Assembly: GCF_040183065.1 (NCBI RefSeq)
Contig: NC_091121.1
Coordinates: 62,962,287 to 63,026,286, forward strand
From: Periplaneta americana
Lineage: Eukaryota; Arthropoda; Insecta; Blattodea; Blattidae
Reading direction: 5' to 3'
DNA: 64,000 nt
The stretch's first letter is position 1. Every line of letters begins with the position of its first letter. Below the pieces are notes generated by a model. The model saw only the letters and a program-made list of their open reading frames with translations, did no database searches and was not told where the DNA came from. Both the position numbers and the translations under genes were made by a program. Of the stretch, positions 1-14,039 are shown in pieces.

Positions 1-200
1 CAGAGTATATCTCTGAAGTATTGTATATGGATTTGATGGCTGGAGAGGAATGCGTGGTGTGGCGGATGGTGGCACTGGCATAGCCACACAGCACAGTCTA
101 TACACTACTCATTTCATCACGGGTGCACAGAAAATCTACTTGGACTGAAGCACTTACGGATGCTCTATATCCCGCCAGACAAGCACCTCTCCTCTCTCTG
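1..200 (+). repeat. Dispersed repeat, copy 1 (related to 36700-36860)
   Basis: GGAATGCGTGGTGTGGCGGA and a following GGGTGCACA...AAGCACCTCT stretch recur at about 36750-36852 with changes and an internal gap. Here it lies before copy A exon 3; the other lies about 0.6 kb before copy B exon 2. Identity unknown. Confidence 0.5.
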
Positions 201-298
201 TCTACAGACACATGGAAGAAAAGAAGAAAAAATGTACTAGCTTAATAATAAGTTGAAGAATGAGATGCGTTGCATAAGCTAGTGCTTCTGGTTTCTAG

Positions 299-360
299 GG
301 TCGAACCACTACGGGATCGCAGGCTGGTACTCGCGCACTGCGTTGGATCGCGGCCTGCTG
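299..360 (+). CDS. Copy A exon 3
   Basis: Acceptor TTTCTAG and donor GTGAGA bound 62 bases. The exon starts in phase 1 and encodes [20 protein letters not shown], the conserved S-x-H-[FY]-G-x-A-G-x-Y block of the family. It has the same length and phase as copy B exon 3 (37719-37780); 16 of 20 residues are identical. Confidence 0.9.
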
Positions 361-1143
361 GTGAGAATTATTATTTAGTGGACTGCTTTGTTTGCAACTC
401 ATTGAAGTGAGCTACTGAATGCTCATACTGACACTTTATGTTGCAGGGTATGTCTTTTACCAACACCTCACCTTTGATGAGTCCTACAAGAGCGAAACAG
501 GTGCGTACCTGGCTTTTGTTTCAGCCCAGTTATTTCTATCTTCTGCGAACGTTGTGGAATTTGATAGACAGTGGCATCGAAATTGTAAATGAAGATTGAG
601 TGTTCAGTTATGCCATAAGCGAACTCTCATTTGTATTATTTACTAATTTATATATTATTTATTGATTTATTATACTAGCGTTAAAGACGTAAGCCTGTCT
701 CTAAATAAAATTAAAGAAACCTTTGTAGCCTAATTGTTCCAGATCAACAACATACATCCAGCATATCAACAAAATAAACTTATGTTTACAAAAAATTAAT
801 ATTCGTTATGAAGAAAATATACAATATCCAACATGTTTTAAGAAATTACGCATCAAAATAAGTTCTGCATACTGCTTGTTCGCACGGACACGTAGCTGAT
901 TGGAAGCATTTGACAGATTATTACAAAATAGATGCATTATCAGAAACTCAAGAACGATTTATTCGTGTCTCAAACGAAAATCACAAAATCAATACAAAAA
1001 CAATTTTATCCTGTTAACAGAGACTATTCGACATTATGCAAAACTTTTTTGATATATTTCATAAATCTGTAGCTAAGTCTGATACCAATAGCGACTGTTG
1101 AAGGAGGAGTCTGGGGCGCTGCTGTTCTTCCAGGAGTAAGCAC

Positions 1144-1209
<66 letters not shown>

Positions 1210-4200
1210 GTCGACACCTGTGGAGCAACGGTTAGCGCGTCTGGCCGCGAAACCAGGTGGTCCGGGTTCGATTCCCGGTCGGGGCAAGTTACCTGGTTAA
1301 GGTTTTTTCTGGGATTTTCCCTCAACCCAAATATGAGCAAATGCTGGGTAACCTTAGGTGCTGGACCCCGGACTCATTTCACCGGCATTATCATCATCTC
1401 ATTCAGACGCTAAATAACCTAAAAGCGTCGTAAAATCACCTACTAAAATAAAAATTATCATCATCAACAACAACTTCAAGAATTTAGCCATGTTTGATCC
1501 GTTCTTCCTTCAAATTGTAATAGTTTTACTAATCGCTCCATCTCAGTCTCGGGCGTCCCACAGTAACATCAAATGTTTATTTCTCTTTCAGCTTTTATCA
1601 ATTCAAATAAGCCAGATAAGCGCATCATTTGCTATTCTAAAATTTCAGTGTTGTTACTTGACATTTTGTTGTTCTTTAATAATTAGTTGAGCTGCTTTTT
1701 GGCTAAATTGAACGAGCCTACATTTTAAGATGAAAACTGGGGAAGACCCTTGTTAAATTCAGGAAATGCCATATTATAGCTATGTAAAATACAAGCAACG
1801 TAAATATTGCAATACGAAGAATGGAATGGGATTCGCATTGTGTCGAGAATGACAAACGATGCAGTAATTAAAGCTGGAAGAGATGTGATAACTGAAGATA
1901 AGAAACTTTCTGAGGGAAAAAACGATATAGTCATTTTTATAATAAGCAGGCTGTAAAATTATAAGCAAATATAGAAGAGAGGGAAGAAATTTTAATTTCA
2001 CGAAATAAAACATAGAAATATACGATACCGGTAGTAGCCTACTTAACAAGCATTAAATATAAAAAATAATTTTATTTCCTGAAACAAAACATTTTTGGTA
2101 AAATAAAAAAAATTATCTTTTTTCTAAATAAATTTGCAATATCATGGTGTAGTTACGTGAATTGTTTCTACAAACTACTCTATTTATTTATTTATTTATT
2201 TATTTATTTATTTGTTTATTTATTTATTTGTTTATTTATTTATTAGTTTATTTGTTTATTTATTTATTTGTTTGTTTATTCCTTTGTTCGTATGTTGGAT
2301 TGTTTATTTGAAAGTTTTTTATTCTATTTTTTATTTATTTATTTGAAAATTTTTGTACATTTGTAATATCAATTGTGCTTAAATAATTAACATTTCAACA
2401 ATATGACACTTGTGGAGAGGGTAACGTCCATTAACGTCCCTCTAAGCATCAACAAATCAGTGTGTATTTTCCTCTTGAGGCGACGACCAGGCTGTGCAGG
2501 GGGCAAGTTCCGAGGAATCTGGTTGATTAAGCTGTTAGAATGTATTGACAATGTTGCATATAATCGTGTATGGGAAGAATGAAGTACAGTCTCTATTTTG
2601 GCTAGATCTAGATCTGAATGAAGTGTTTCATTTCTCATGTACCATGGTGCTCCAGTGATTATTCTTAGTGCCCGATTCTGGAATGTTTGAATACGCTTGA
2701 TTTGGCTTATAGAAGCCGATCCCCATAATGAACATCCATAGAGCCAAATAGGTTTGAGAAGCATCACATAATATATTATATTATATTATATTATATTATA
2801 TTATATTATATTATATTATATTATATTATATTATATTATATTCATATTATATTATATTATATTATATTATATTATATTATATTATATTATATTATATTAT
2901 ATTATATTATATTATATTATATTATCCTTTTGTTGGAAAGGGAAAGACAAGAGCTGGAAAGTATTGTTTTCAATTGATGAAGTCTGTATCTTAATCTCTG
3001 GAGGGTGTAAGTGAGATGTTTATTCCAGGTCAAGCGACTGTCTAGGATGAGTCCAAGATATCGTACTTCTTCATGTTGTGGTACTGGTGAACAGTTTAGG
3101 TATAATGGAAGTACTTTTTCTTTTTTGAGGTATGTGAATGTTACTGTTGATGACTTATTTGTGTTCATGGCTGTTCTCCATTTTTTGTTCCATTTTTCAA
3201 TTTCTTGTAGAAAGTTTTGTAGATTGGTTGTCACTTGTTCACCAGTATCTCCTTTGCTAAGGACAGCAATGTCATCAGCGAACTGAGCTACAGTTAGAAA
3301 ATCTGATTTAGGTGTTGGTATATCATGAGTGTAAGAAATTAAATAGAGAAAAGGGGCTATAATGCTCCCTTGAGGTACACCTGCAGAAATATATCTAATC
3401 TGAGACTGTACACCTTCATAAATTACTGAATAAGTTCGTCTTCTAAGAAATGATTGAATTAAACGGTAATATGTGTCAGGAAGATGGTTTTTTAGTTTGA
3501 ATAAGAGGCCATTATGCCACACTTTATCGAACGCCTTTTCTGTATCAAGTTTATTCTATTGGTTGTAATATGAGTAATAATTTACGGCACATCACCTCAA
3601 AGGATCAGATAGATAACAGTGAACAGATTTTTAATAAAGCTATCGCAAAAGCACACACTGTTTGTGTACAGACAGTTCTGAATTTTCTCATTATCTTGCT
3701 TCTTTTTGTGAAAAGTTAAATTTTGTCGAGTAACTATGTATTGCCATATGAATTTCGGTTCGAGCATTAAAATATATAGGCCTAATGGATAATTCATAAT
3801 AAAGTAACCAAATCATGTGTTCTTTTCCATATTTAAAATACCATTTTGAATTTTGTTAATATAGGTGAATATAGCAAGAAAAATGCAAAAATTTTACGTT
3901 CAAGAATTAAATAATAATATGTATGCAGTTTAATTCACTAGCACATTTAAATAAATAATGTGAAGATCCGACTGTCACCTGATTGACTGAACAAACGTGT
4001 CTACTATAATTGGCGTATAATTTCTTTGTTTCATTAAAGAATGTGTATGGATCGCCGGCTTTTATTCTTCTTGCGATGTGCAAAGAGTGTTCCTTTGCTT
4101 ATACCACAGAGGCATTTGATACCTGTTTTTGTTCACGACAGCTGTCGGAAATTGATAGAAGAAGAATTTCTCAGTCGACAATCTTGTATACAGCTGTCAC

Positions 4201-7200
4201 GGTGCTCTAGCGTCTAGAGCGCTGGACTTTTAATCCTGTGGTCACGGGTTTGATCCCTGGTGTACCCCCTATTTGTAACTTGTGTTGAGCAAGCCCGTGG
4301 TACAGGTAATACGGGGTTTTCTCCGGGAGGTTCGGTTCCCCTGTGTCATCCCAACAAATCTCCATTACTATCTCATCTCGTCACATCACGGGTGTAGCGT
4401 AGTCTCCTATGGCGCACCCTGGGCAATGACTCTGTCGGTAAATTGATCTACAAAACTGGCTTCATATGAGTGAATGACGAACAGTCTTGTACCGACCATT
4501 AAAATGTGGCATATTTTTACGAATTTAGTGACAAAGATTTGAATAATCTTACCTATGAAATCTATTTTTCTGTATTAAATGTTGAGTAAGCATTGCCTGT
4601 CTTGTTTTCCCTAACAGCTACGCCTTTGGTATTAGGCTTATGTTGTCTTTCGTTTAGAGAACGTTTATTGTTTATTATCTTAGCAAGTAAGCAATGGTCC
4701 GTCCCAGGGTTCTGTGGAGTAGAAAGACGAAACAAGACCTCTGCGCAAATGGTATGTGGGAGGGCTAGGGCCAATGATTACTCTGGAGGAGGCATTGCTT
4801 GAATGAAGCGAGCAACCCCTTGCTGGGAAGGGATAATTTCTACCTGAAATCTACTCTACCTACTACCGCGAGCACCTTACCCCATAGCGGACTCGAGATG
4901 ATGCTACCCGCAATACACTCCGGTACAGATACACTTCGCTCCCATATGCGCGAAGTTACTCCACAGATTCCTGGGACGGACTATAGTATTATTTGTCGTT
5001 CTCGTGCGTTTATGAGATAAAAGGAATGTCAACAAATTTCGATTACTTTTGTTTGGAGAAGACTAAATGGAGAAAATAGAACGAGTTTACTAATAACATA
5101 ACGTAGCTGTTGTTGACCATTACCTTGTTCACAGTCGGCGCTGGGAACCAATCCTTTGTCACTAGCAGCTCCTGGGAAGAACGGTGACAGCTTTGTGTTG
5201 GACATGGCGACCACAGCCGTGGCTGTCGGGAAGGTAATAATTTATCATGAAGATGTCAACACACTTTGAATAGTACATTTCACAACAATTCATTTCCTTG
5301 GCTTGCTACCAATAATACAGTATTCGTGCTTGTAGTTCTTTTTCTTGAACTGTAATTCACAAAGCTTAACAAATGAAATAAATTATTACGCATCATTCAG
5401 TGTTATTTTAAAGCATGAGTGACATGAGCGATACCAGCGGAATTGAGGGGAGTTCGCGACGTATAATAGTCCCGAAAATTGGATACGCTGAAAAATTGGT
5501 TGATGCTGCAAGTTACAGAACATACAACACCTGCACTAAAAGAAACACTTGCGTAGAAGGTTTTAGCTGATAATCTTCTTATAGCGGGTTCAAGTCAAAA
5601 AGCGAATCAGTAGAATGCATTGTGTTACTTTCTTGCAAAATTGAGAGAATTGGAGATATGGCCATTGTCGGCACCATACGATTTCGATCATTTCATCATT
5701 TACGTCCCTTTTCTGTATTAATTGCATTGCAGAGGGTAGAGAGTGGGATCTGCCCACATTTTCCCCACAGCAGCTCCTTGGTGACTTGAATAACACTTAA
5801 GCAGTCGAAAGTACGCCTCTACTTCTTTTTTTTTTTTTTTGAAAATGGGACATGACAGTTAAGCGGCCGAGCTTGGAACTACAGTGCCATGTTGCCAATA
5901 TGGGCTACCACGCTGCCAGCTGATGGGAGCTAGCAATTGTCGTCAAGATGACTGACGTTAAAACATTCATTAACAATAGACGCGAAGGCAAGAAAACAAT
6001 ACAAAAATCGACAGAGAATCAAAGACGATACGTGCCAATGCTAACATTGTGTGCACAATAAATATCGCCAAGAGAGCTATTAAACACTCACCATGTGGGA
6101 ACTGTAAGTTTGGCAACTCAACTGTTGTTACCATAGCAACAGGCCTACCACGCTATGTGACATTCAGTTGTTTTTCCGATCGCAACTTTGCTGTCATGTC
6201 CCATCTTTCAAAAAAACAAATATAGTACTGTTGTTTTAAGTGGAAAAAGAATACCTAAATTTTGAAATCTCTACGAGTTTGACTTTTCGTTGCTACTGCT
6301 ATTTGTAGATGAGCTTTGTATTTCACTTAAAATTTTATTGCAAAAAGTGTAGGTATCTAGTATAGGCCTAATTTAGAGACAAAATGTGTATTTGATGAAA
6401 GCGTACAAAATAATACACATAAGCCTATACTTACAAAGAAAACATGTAATCAGGGCAATGAAAATACAGATGATACTGATAAACTGACTTCGGAACAAAT
6501 CTACTGTAACCAGAACATTCAATCACTATCTGCCTGACAACACAATATTATCCGATAGGCCTATAGGCTAACACGCGTAAAACTAACCAAACCATGCGTG
6601 AACAATATGTGTTGTCGAGAAGGAGAGGTTGCTATATATCAGCACTCTCGTCAAAGATAGCCAGATGTTCCCTTTATCTGTCGATTCTGTCATGTAAAAT
6701 TCTACATTAATTGTAGCAATTGCACTTTAAAGCAATGGTTCCTAAACGTTTTGAAGGCGTAACCCACTTTTGGGCGAGACTTTTATAAGGGACCTTCACT
6801 ATCAAACTGATGATTTTAACCAAAATTAGTGGATACCACCTAAAATGACCAAAATAGAAGTACGAGTATATAATGCATCAATGACACGAAATATTACATG
6901 AATATCATTTATAGTAGCCTACTCTGCTGATATTTTGGAACACTTAACACTCTGAATAGCAGTTCGCAAGGCCAAGATGTTAACATAACAGCCGGGGATA
7001 AAATCAAATGATTTATAAAGAAACGTATTTTTCTGATAGATGTCACTTGACAAAAAAAAAAACAAATTTGATCCATTCCAGTGCATTAAAAAACTCGTGG
7101 AAAATTTAACTACGTATGACACCGAGTTTGTTTTTGCGGATATTGAATTAAATTTGTACAATTTTAAACAGCTTTTGAGTATTTTCGGAAGACAGCCAAA

Positions 7201-10200
7201 ACAATACGACAATCACAGATGGATACCAAATCCATTTGTAGACAGTTGCGTTCAATTGGGTGAAATTCCAAATATATATTAGTACAAGTGAAATGCGCAA
7301 TTTGAATGAAAAATTAATTTAAATGTGTACTGATGGAATGTTGAAACTAGGCACTTTTACAGAATGTAGACCAGTTTTTGTTCAAAAGAATGCATGAATA
7401 CCCTGAACTTTCAAAAGAAGTTCTTAAAGTTTTATAACATTTGCAACCTCATATTTATCCATATTTGTCATCAAAACAAGGACAAGAAATCTCATTGAAC
7501 TTGAAAGTAGCATCACTATGCATGTATCGAATACAGAGTCCAGATTTGAGAGCTATTTTGTGAAAAAATAGGCACATTTGTTGCATTAATAAATTTTGTG
7601 TATAGTTTATAACTAATGAAACTTTTTTATTTTTATGTTATATCTTATTTGAATACATAGTAAGTGTATTGTACCGTAATAAATAAGTTTTTTTGTTTTA
7701 TTTTGTAAATAATTTCACGATCCCCCTCAGCTCCTTACACGACCCCCCAGTTTGGGAACTACTGCCTTAAAGGATTATTTGCGTAGAAAGGTTTAGCTGA
7801 TAATTGTTACGACGGAATGTTCCTCATTTTTACCGGAGTGTTCGTGAAATCTTGATCCTGAATGCTACACTACCAGACCGTTTGATTGGGAGAGCTGATG
7901 ATGCAGATGAGCAGTGGATGAACTAGCCTCCTTGCTCTCCTGAGCTCACTCCATGTGATTTCTTTTTGTGGGAATAAAATTACGGCAGTTATGGAGACAA
8001 TGATTAACTGGAACGTGTTAGAAAAAATTTGAGATGAACTGGATTGAGGACTGGACATTTGTGCAGTCACGAATGGAACTTACATTGAGCATCTTTGGAG
8101 TAATATATAAATCTTTCTGGGCTTGTCACTCAAATAATACTAGTTACAACTGTATAGCTGTAATACTTACCTTGGTATAACAAATTGAAGACCTGAACTG
8201 ACAAACATTCCAAGTCCAAAATTGACCGAATTTGAGTTTTTACATGATATATTATGTGTTCTGCATAGGCTCCCATCCTTTAAGAAAGAATATCCAAACT
8301 CCGACTCTAAGCCTGTGTTTTTTAATCATACAAATATTTATTTCAATATTCTTATATTGCAAGTGGTTGTCTTCCTCTCCTGAAAATAGTAATATGCGTT
8401 ACAAGAGCGGTATGTTGAAGTTTTCATGTTCGAGGAAAAGTTTGAAAAAGCAAAACGTAGTTGAGCTTTTTTAATTTCCAAGAATTGAAAGAAAACATAC
8501 CGCTCGTGTATCGTACATTATTTTGTGCGAAGATCGTTTATTACATACCTGAAAGAGGAATTTCTAATTAGTTGCAATGAAATCTCCATCTTGGTTTCTG
8601 TTCAATGACGGCAAATTTGCAAAACAAAAATATCTATCTTCAACATTGTTGCTTTAAAATGTTTTCTGTGTTTACTATAGTCCAGCAGGCCGTGATATAC
8701 GTCTGTCTTTTTTTTTCCCCAGTCTATGATGAGTCTGGAATCTTGTTGATTTTTTTACGGCTTCCTTAATGTTACTTGCATCACGAATGCTGTAACTTTA
8801 GTGGAGTTGTAGAGTTTACTTAATTTTTGCAAATATTTAAAAACAATAATTAACAGTGCAATTTAGGTGAAATTACAGTGGTAAGTTTCCAATTTATAAT
8901 TATTACTATATTGAACGTCTCTAAAAATAATATGTTAAAAGCCTAAAGCAGTAAAATCAATATGTCACTTAAGCGGTAAGAAGAGGGAAATTGTTATGTG
9001 TGTTAGGTTGGGAATACTGAATGTGGAATTTTAGACTTTCCGCGGATTGGTTTTGTGCGGAAACCAAGCAAATACGCACGATCTCGCACAAAATATATTT
9101 CAATGGACTTGTGATGTTTGTCAATTCAGGTCTTCAATTAAATGTGTGCCATAATTTACGTACGTGTGTATTTTACTAGATGCAGTGTGGTTATAGCATA
9201 CTTTAAGCAAAGATAATTATGTCCATCCTCTGAAGATATAAACAAAGTGAGTTGTAACGTGGTCCAGCGTAACATCGGAACAATTGTTTTAACAGTATTA
9301 CATTCTAAACAAACGAAAATCCGTAATAGTCTGCAAAATTAACAAAATAATTATCAATGTAACTTAATGTGCATGTTAAAGTTATATTTTTATATTACAT
9401 TATTGAGGACGGGGTACATACTATGTCCTCTTTGTCCCACGAATACACTTTTCGCCTAAATCACAGTGCAGATATGAAGAGCCCAGACAAACTGGCTTTA
9501 ATGTTCTTATTTGACCTCATTTGTTTAAGACTCTAATTTCAACTGCTTTCAGTGTGTTGTTATCTTTATTGTGAGATTCAAAATATCACTGCTATTTAAC
9601 TTTTTGGAGTGAAAATTTTATGTTTGTCACATTTGTTTTTCATATTTGTGTTGTATATCATGTTTGCCCAAGCAATTAAAATTTGATATTTCTTCTAAAA
9701 TGTATTATTTTAATTTTTGTGGTATAGACCTAAGTGTGGTTTTCAATAGCAGTAATATTCTTTAACCTGGCTTATGGCTCGTAAAAGAAGCTGACGCAGT
9801 TAAAATTACCGGCCTAGATATTTTCCAATTTACCAGAGATATTTTGTTGGACGAATGTTTCTACGATCCAATGACTTGATGACAGATATATTATTATCAG
9901 GTTTAGGATCCGAGACAACTTAAGAATGAAGTGAAGTTACAGTGCAACGGAGTACGGATGGAGTGAGGTTGCGCGTTGAGTTTTGTTTACCTGTGCGTTA
10001 GTGCACAATCCGGTTCGTGATCAGAGGTACGGTATTCTTCCGTCTCTCCCTACGAAACGAACTCAAGCATTTTCAATTCATAGTGAACAGTTTTTTCGAA
10101 CTAGTTACAAATATGTACATGGTTGTTCATTGTAACGCTAACACCTTCAACGTCGCCGAGGGACATGAAAACTTGTGAGGTATGTATCCTACTTCATTTT

Positions 10201-13200
10201 CCACCGTCACCAGACTGTACTATTAACAGCAGAATATAACGCAGCATATTGACGTCGTTGTTTACATTCACAGCATGTCTGTCTACTATGTTCAAGGAAC
10301 TCTATAGTCAAGTTGTGCGTACATTGGTTGCTAAAGTGTCCCGGATCCTAAGCCTGATTATTATATATGAACTCTTCATGTTTCCGCAGAATGCCGTTTC
10401 ATGAGAACGCAGTAATACCTATGTGACAAATAAAGCAGAAAACGGAGTATGAAATGGGACACAATAGGCCTTCCAAAACCGTAACGTTTGATTTGACAGG
10501 AAATCAACATAAATCATTCAGATTTAAACATACTTATTATGTTTTTATGGTACTGGTGTCCACAAACATGAACAAATGTTCATCGATAAATTAGAAGTCT
10601 GTTAATAATGACGAACTACTTCTCAGATCGAGGTCCAGAGAAGAAAGGGTGAGCCAATTGCAGAAGGGTGGGCCCAGGACCCGGAGGGACGCATCACCAC
10701 AGACGCCGACCTAGCTTTCAAGACAAGCTGCCTCATGCCTCTGGGGGGTGCCGAGATTACATCAGGGTACAAGGGCTATGGGCTAGGGCTCCTAGTGGAG
10801 ACTTTCTGCGGAATATTGGCAGGTAAATATTTGTGCAATATTTGTACAGTAGACTATTTTACGTAGGCCTTTTACATTAAACGGGCTGTCTTAGAAACAA
10901 TAATGCAAGGCCGCGGCTTTCAGAAATATCTCATTTGAGATATCGCTGTGAATTATCTCTACATTATACCTTATATTATTCGTTCAAGGCCGCGGCTTTC
11001 AGAAATATCTCATTTGAGATATCGCTGTGAATTATCTCTACATTATACCTTATAGCCTATTATTCGTTCAAGGCCGCGGCTTTCAGAAATATCTCGTTTG
11101 AGATATCGCTGTGAATTATCTCTACATTATACCTTATATTATTCGTTCAAGGCCGCGGCTTTCAGAAATATCTCATTTGAGATATTGTTGGGAATTATCT
11201 CTACATTATACCTTATATTATTCACTCAGGCCTGGGAGCAATTGTGTTAATTTACTGCATTTTAAATAGTTACTTAAGCCATATTTCTTGTTCGTGGCGA
11301 TAATAGACGAGTCAATGCTAAGCATACTTTATCTGCTGTCTGGATGTTTATGTAAATGTATACAGAATGTTGTGAAAATAGGTTCCAATATTTAGAGAGG
11401 AGGTAGTATGCATCAAATGCTTGGTGGCTTTATGCAACCGAACGCAGGAGTCTATTTATAAGCAATGGTCCATACTTTTTACTAACTCTGTAGACTGCAT
11501 ATACAGGATGTTCTGAAAAAAAAGGTTAGAACATTTAGAGAGGAAGTAGTATGCATCAAATGCTTGGTGGCTTTATGTAACCAAACGCAGGAGTCTATTT
11601 ATAAGCAATGGTCCATACTTTTTACTAACTCTGCAGACTGCATATACAGAGTGTTCTGAAAAAAAAGGTTAGAATATTTAGAGAGGAGGTAGTATGCATC
11701 AAATGCTTGGTGGCTTTATGCAACCAAACGCAGGACTCTATTTATAAGCAATGGTCCATACTTTTTACTAACTCTGTAGACTGCATATACAGAGTGTTCT
11801 GAAAAAAAAAGGTTAGAATATTTAGAGAGGAAGTAGTATGCATCAAATGCTTGGTGGCTTTATGTAACCAAACGCAGGACTCTATTTATAAGCAATGGTC
11901 CATACTTTTTACTAACTCTGTAGACTGCATATACAGGGTATTCTGAAAAAAGGTTAGAATATTTAGAGAGGAAGTAGTTTGCATCACATGCTTTGTGGCT
12001 TTATGTAACCATACGCAGGACTCTATTTATAAACAATGGTTCATACTTTTTACTTACTCTGTAGACTGCATATACAGAGTGTTCTGAAAAAAAAAAGTTA
12101 GAATATTTAGAGAGGAAGTAGTATGCATCAAAACAAGAAATAAAAGTCCTATAAACATGAGTCCTTAAGTTAATATCTTCTGACAAATGAGAAGAATATC
12201 TTCGACTGTGAACTCTTTGCCAATAAACAGATGAAGAAACAGAATGCAACCGTTTGTCATTACATATTACAAGCATACTTTTGTTTGTGTTTGTATCAAG
12301 AGGACGCTTAAGTAGACCTTTAGATATTAATGTATTTGGTAGAATATTAAATATAGACAAAACTATTATGGCTTATGGTTCGTCTTTCAGGTCTAATAGG
12401 CTATCAACAGCCTGGATTGAATCTGTTAACCATACACGCGTACATAATAATATTACCTATATGCTTTGCAGGTGCCACGTTTGGACCGAACATACGAAGG
12501 TGGATGGAGAACACAGACAGACCTGCTGATTTGGGTCAGTGCTTTGTAGCCATCGACCCACAGTGCTTCGCGCCCGGGTTCGAGGACCGAATGAGCGAAC
12601 TCATGGACTACCTCAGAGGCATGCAGCCAGTGAGTATCAGTAGATCTTCTCTTCTTCTCTAGCTGGGTTGTCAGAGTGACTAATTAGTCAGAGAGGAATC
12701 TCGGTATAGAGACGTCTCATATGTAATATTTGAATTACTGTCGCCATAGTCATCATTAACAGCAGCATTTACGTAAATGATATCGCACTCGCACTTTTCC
12801 ATTTTATTGTATTGTATTGTATTGTGTTTATTTACATTCCATGGTGGCCTATTCATACGTCGCTTCACAGATAGAATGTGTAACATGTGAAAGAATCGTA
12901 ATAGTACTACAAAGTCTTAATTCATAGTCACAGTCCAGTTTAAATATACACAGAAGGGTTGTACAACATGCCGAAGGGTTTTACAATATTACTAGTAGAA
13001 TACAAGACAATACAAGGGGTTAGTTATAGATATATTCATGCAGTTTTGTTGAATGTCATAAATTAATCTACAGAGTAGAAGGCGTGAGAAATTAGGCACT
13101 TCTTTAATTTGGCCCTACATAATCTTATGTTTTGAGTTTGATTTTTTATATACATAGGGAAGTTATTAAAAATGTTTACTGCCATGTAACGCACTCTTTT

Positions 13201-13987
13201 TTGATAGCACGATACACTTGCCAATGGAGTATGATGGTAAGTACTTTTTAACGAGTATTTATACTATGAACTGTAGAATTAGTTGCGAAGTTTTCACGAT
13301 TACATAGGAGGAAGTTTATTAATGAAAAATATACTAACAAGCCATAAGCATTATTTGTAGTTTTTTTTAATGATTCTACACGATTCCCTAGATTTGGCGC
13401 CTACTATTATTTTATTACTCTTTTTTTGTTGTAAGAACACACTGTTGCTACCTGTAGAATTTTCCCAGAATATTAGCCTAATCCAAAAACAATTATCGAG
13501 TGGAAGTAGTCAAAGTAAAATATATTGTTTGTAAGGTATTGATATTTACAATTTCTTGCACAGGTCTAATAGCAAAACGTGCTGAATTTAGTTTTGGGGT
13601 ATTTCTTTAATGTGAGTTTTCTATTTTAATGTATTATCGATTTGTAAGCCAAGAAATTTTGTTGTTTTCTTCTGTTAAGAGCCTGTTATTAATTATTGCG
13701 CTTGAAATTTGCGAGGTTGAATTAGTACAGGATTTAAATTGAATTATGTTAGTTTTGTTACAATTTACTACTAAGTTATCGGCTGAGAATCAACCACATT
13801 ATCACTATTGCAATGACTTTGCACCTCCAAGGGTTGAAACTTAACAAAGTCAACGTAGCTAACGCTTGCAGGCATATTTATCTTCCTTTAAAAATTGCCT
13901 CCTTCATCAGCTGTATGAAAAAGTTTTGTTGCAAATTGGTAGGCATACGGCTTTATGCCCCGAACACGCAAACACGAATGTACAAGC

Positions 13988-14039
<52 letters not shown>

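Noticed and set aside
1212-1286. Possible functional tRNA genes at SINE heads (also 4205, 18720, 46350)
   Set aside because: A/B boxes are present, but cloverleaf stems do not close properly by eye and each is followed by SINE body sequence.
1024-1287. 87-aa minus-strand frame with a run of 22 Met
   Set aside because: It is the antisense of an (ATC)n microsatellite plus the SINE head; not a gene.
12001-12360. 119-aa minus-strand frame
   Set aside because: Overlaps the last unit of the 143-bp tandem array; no domain.
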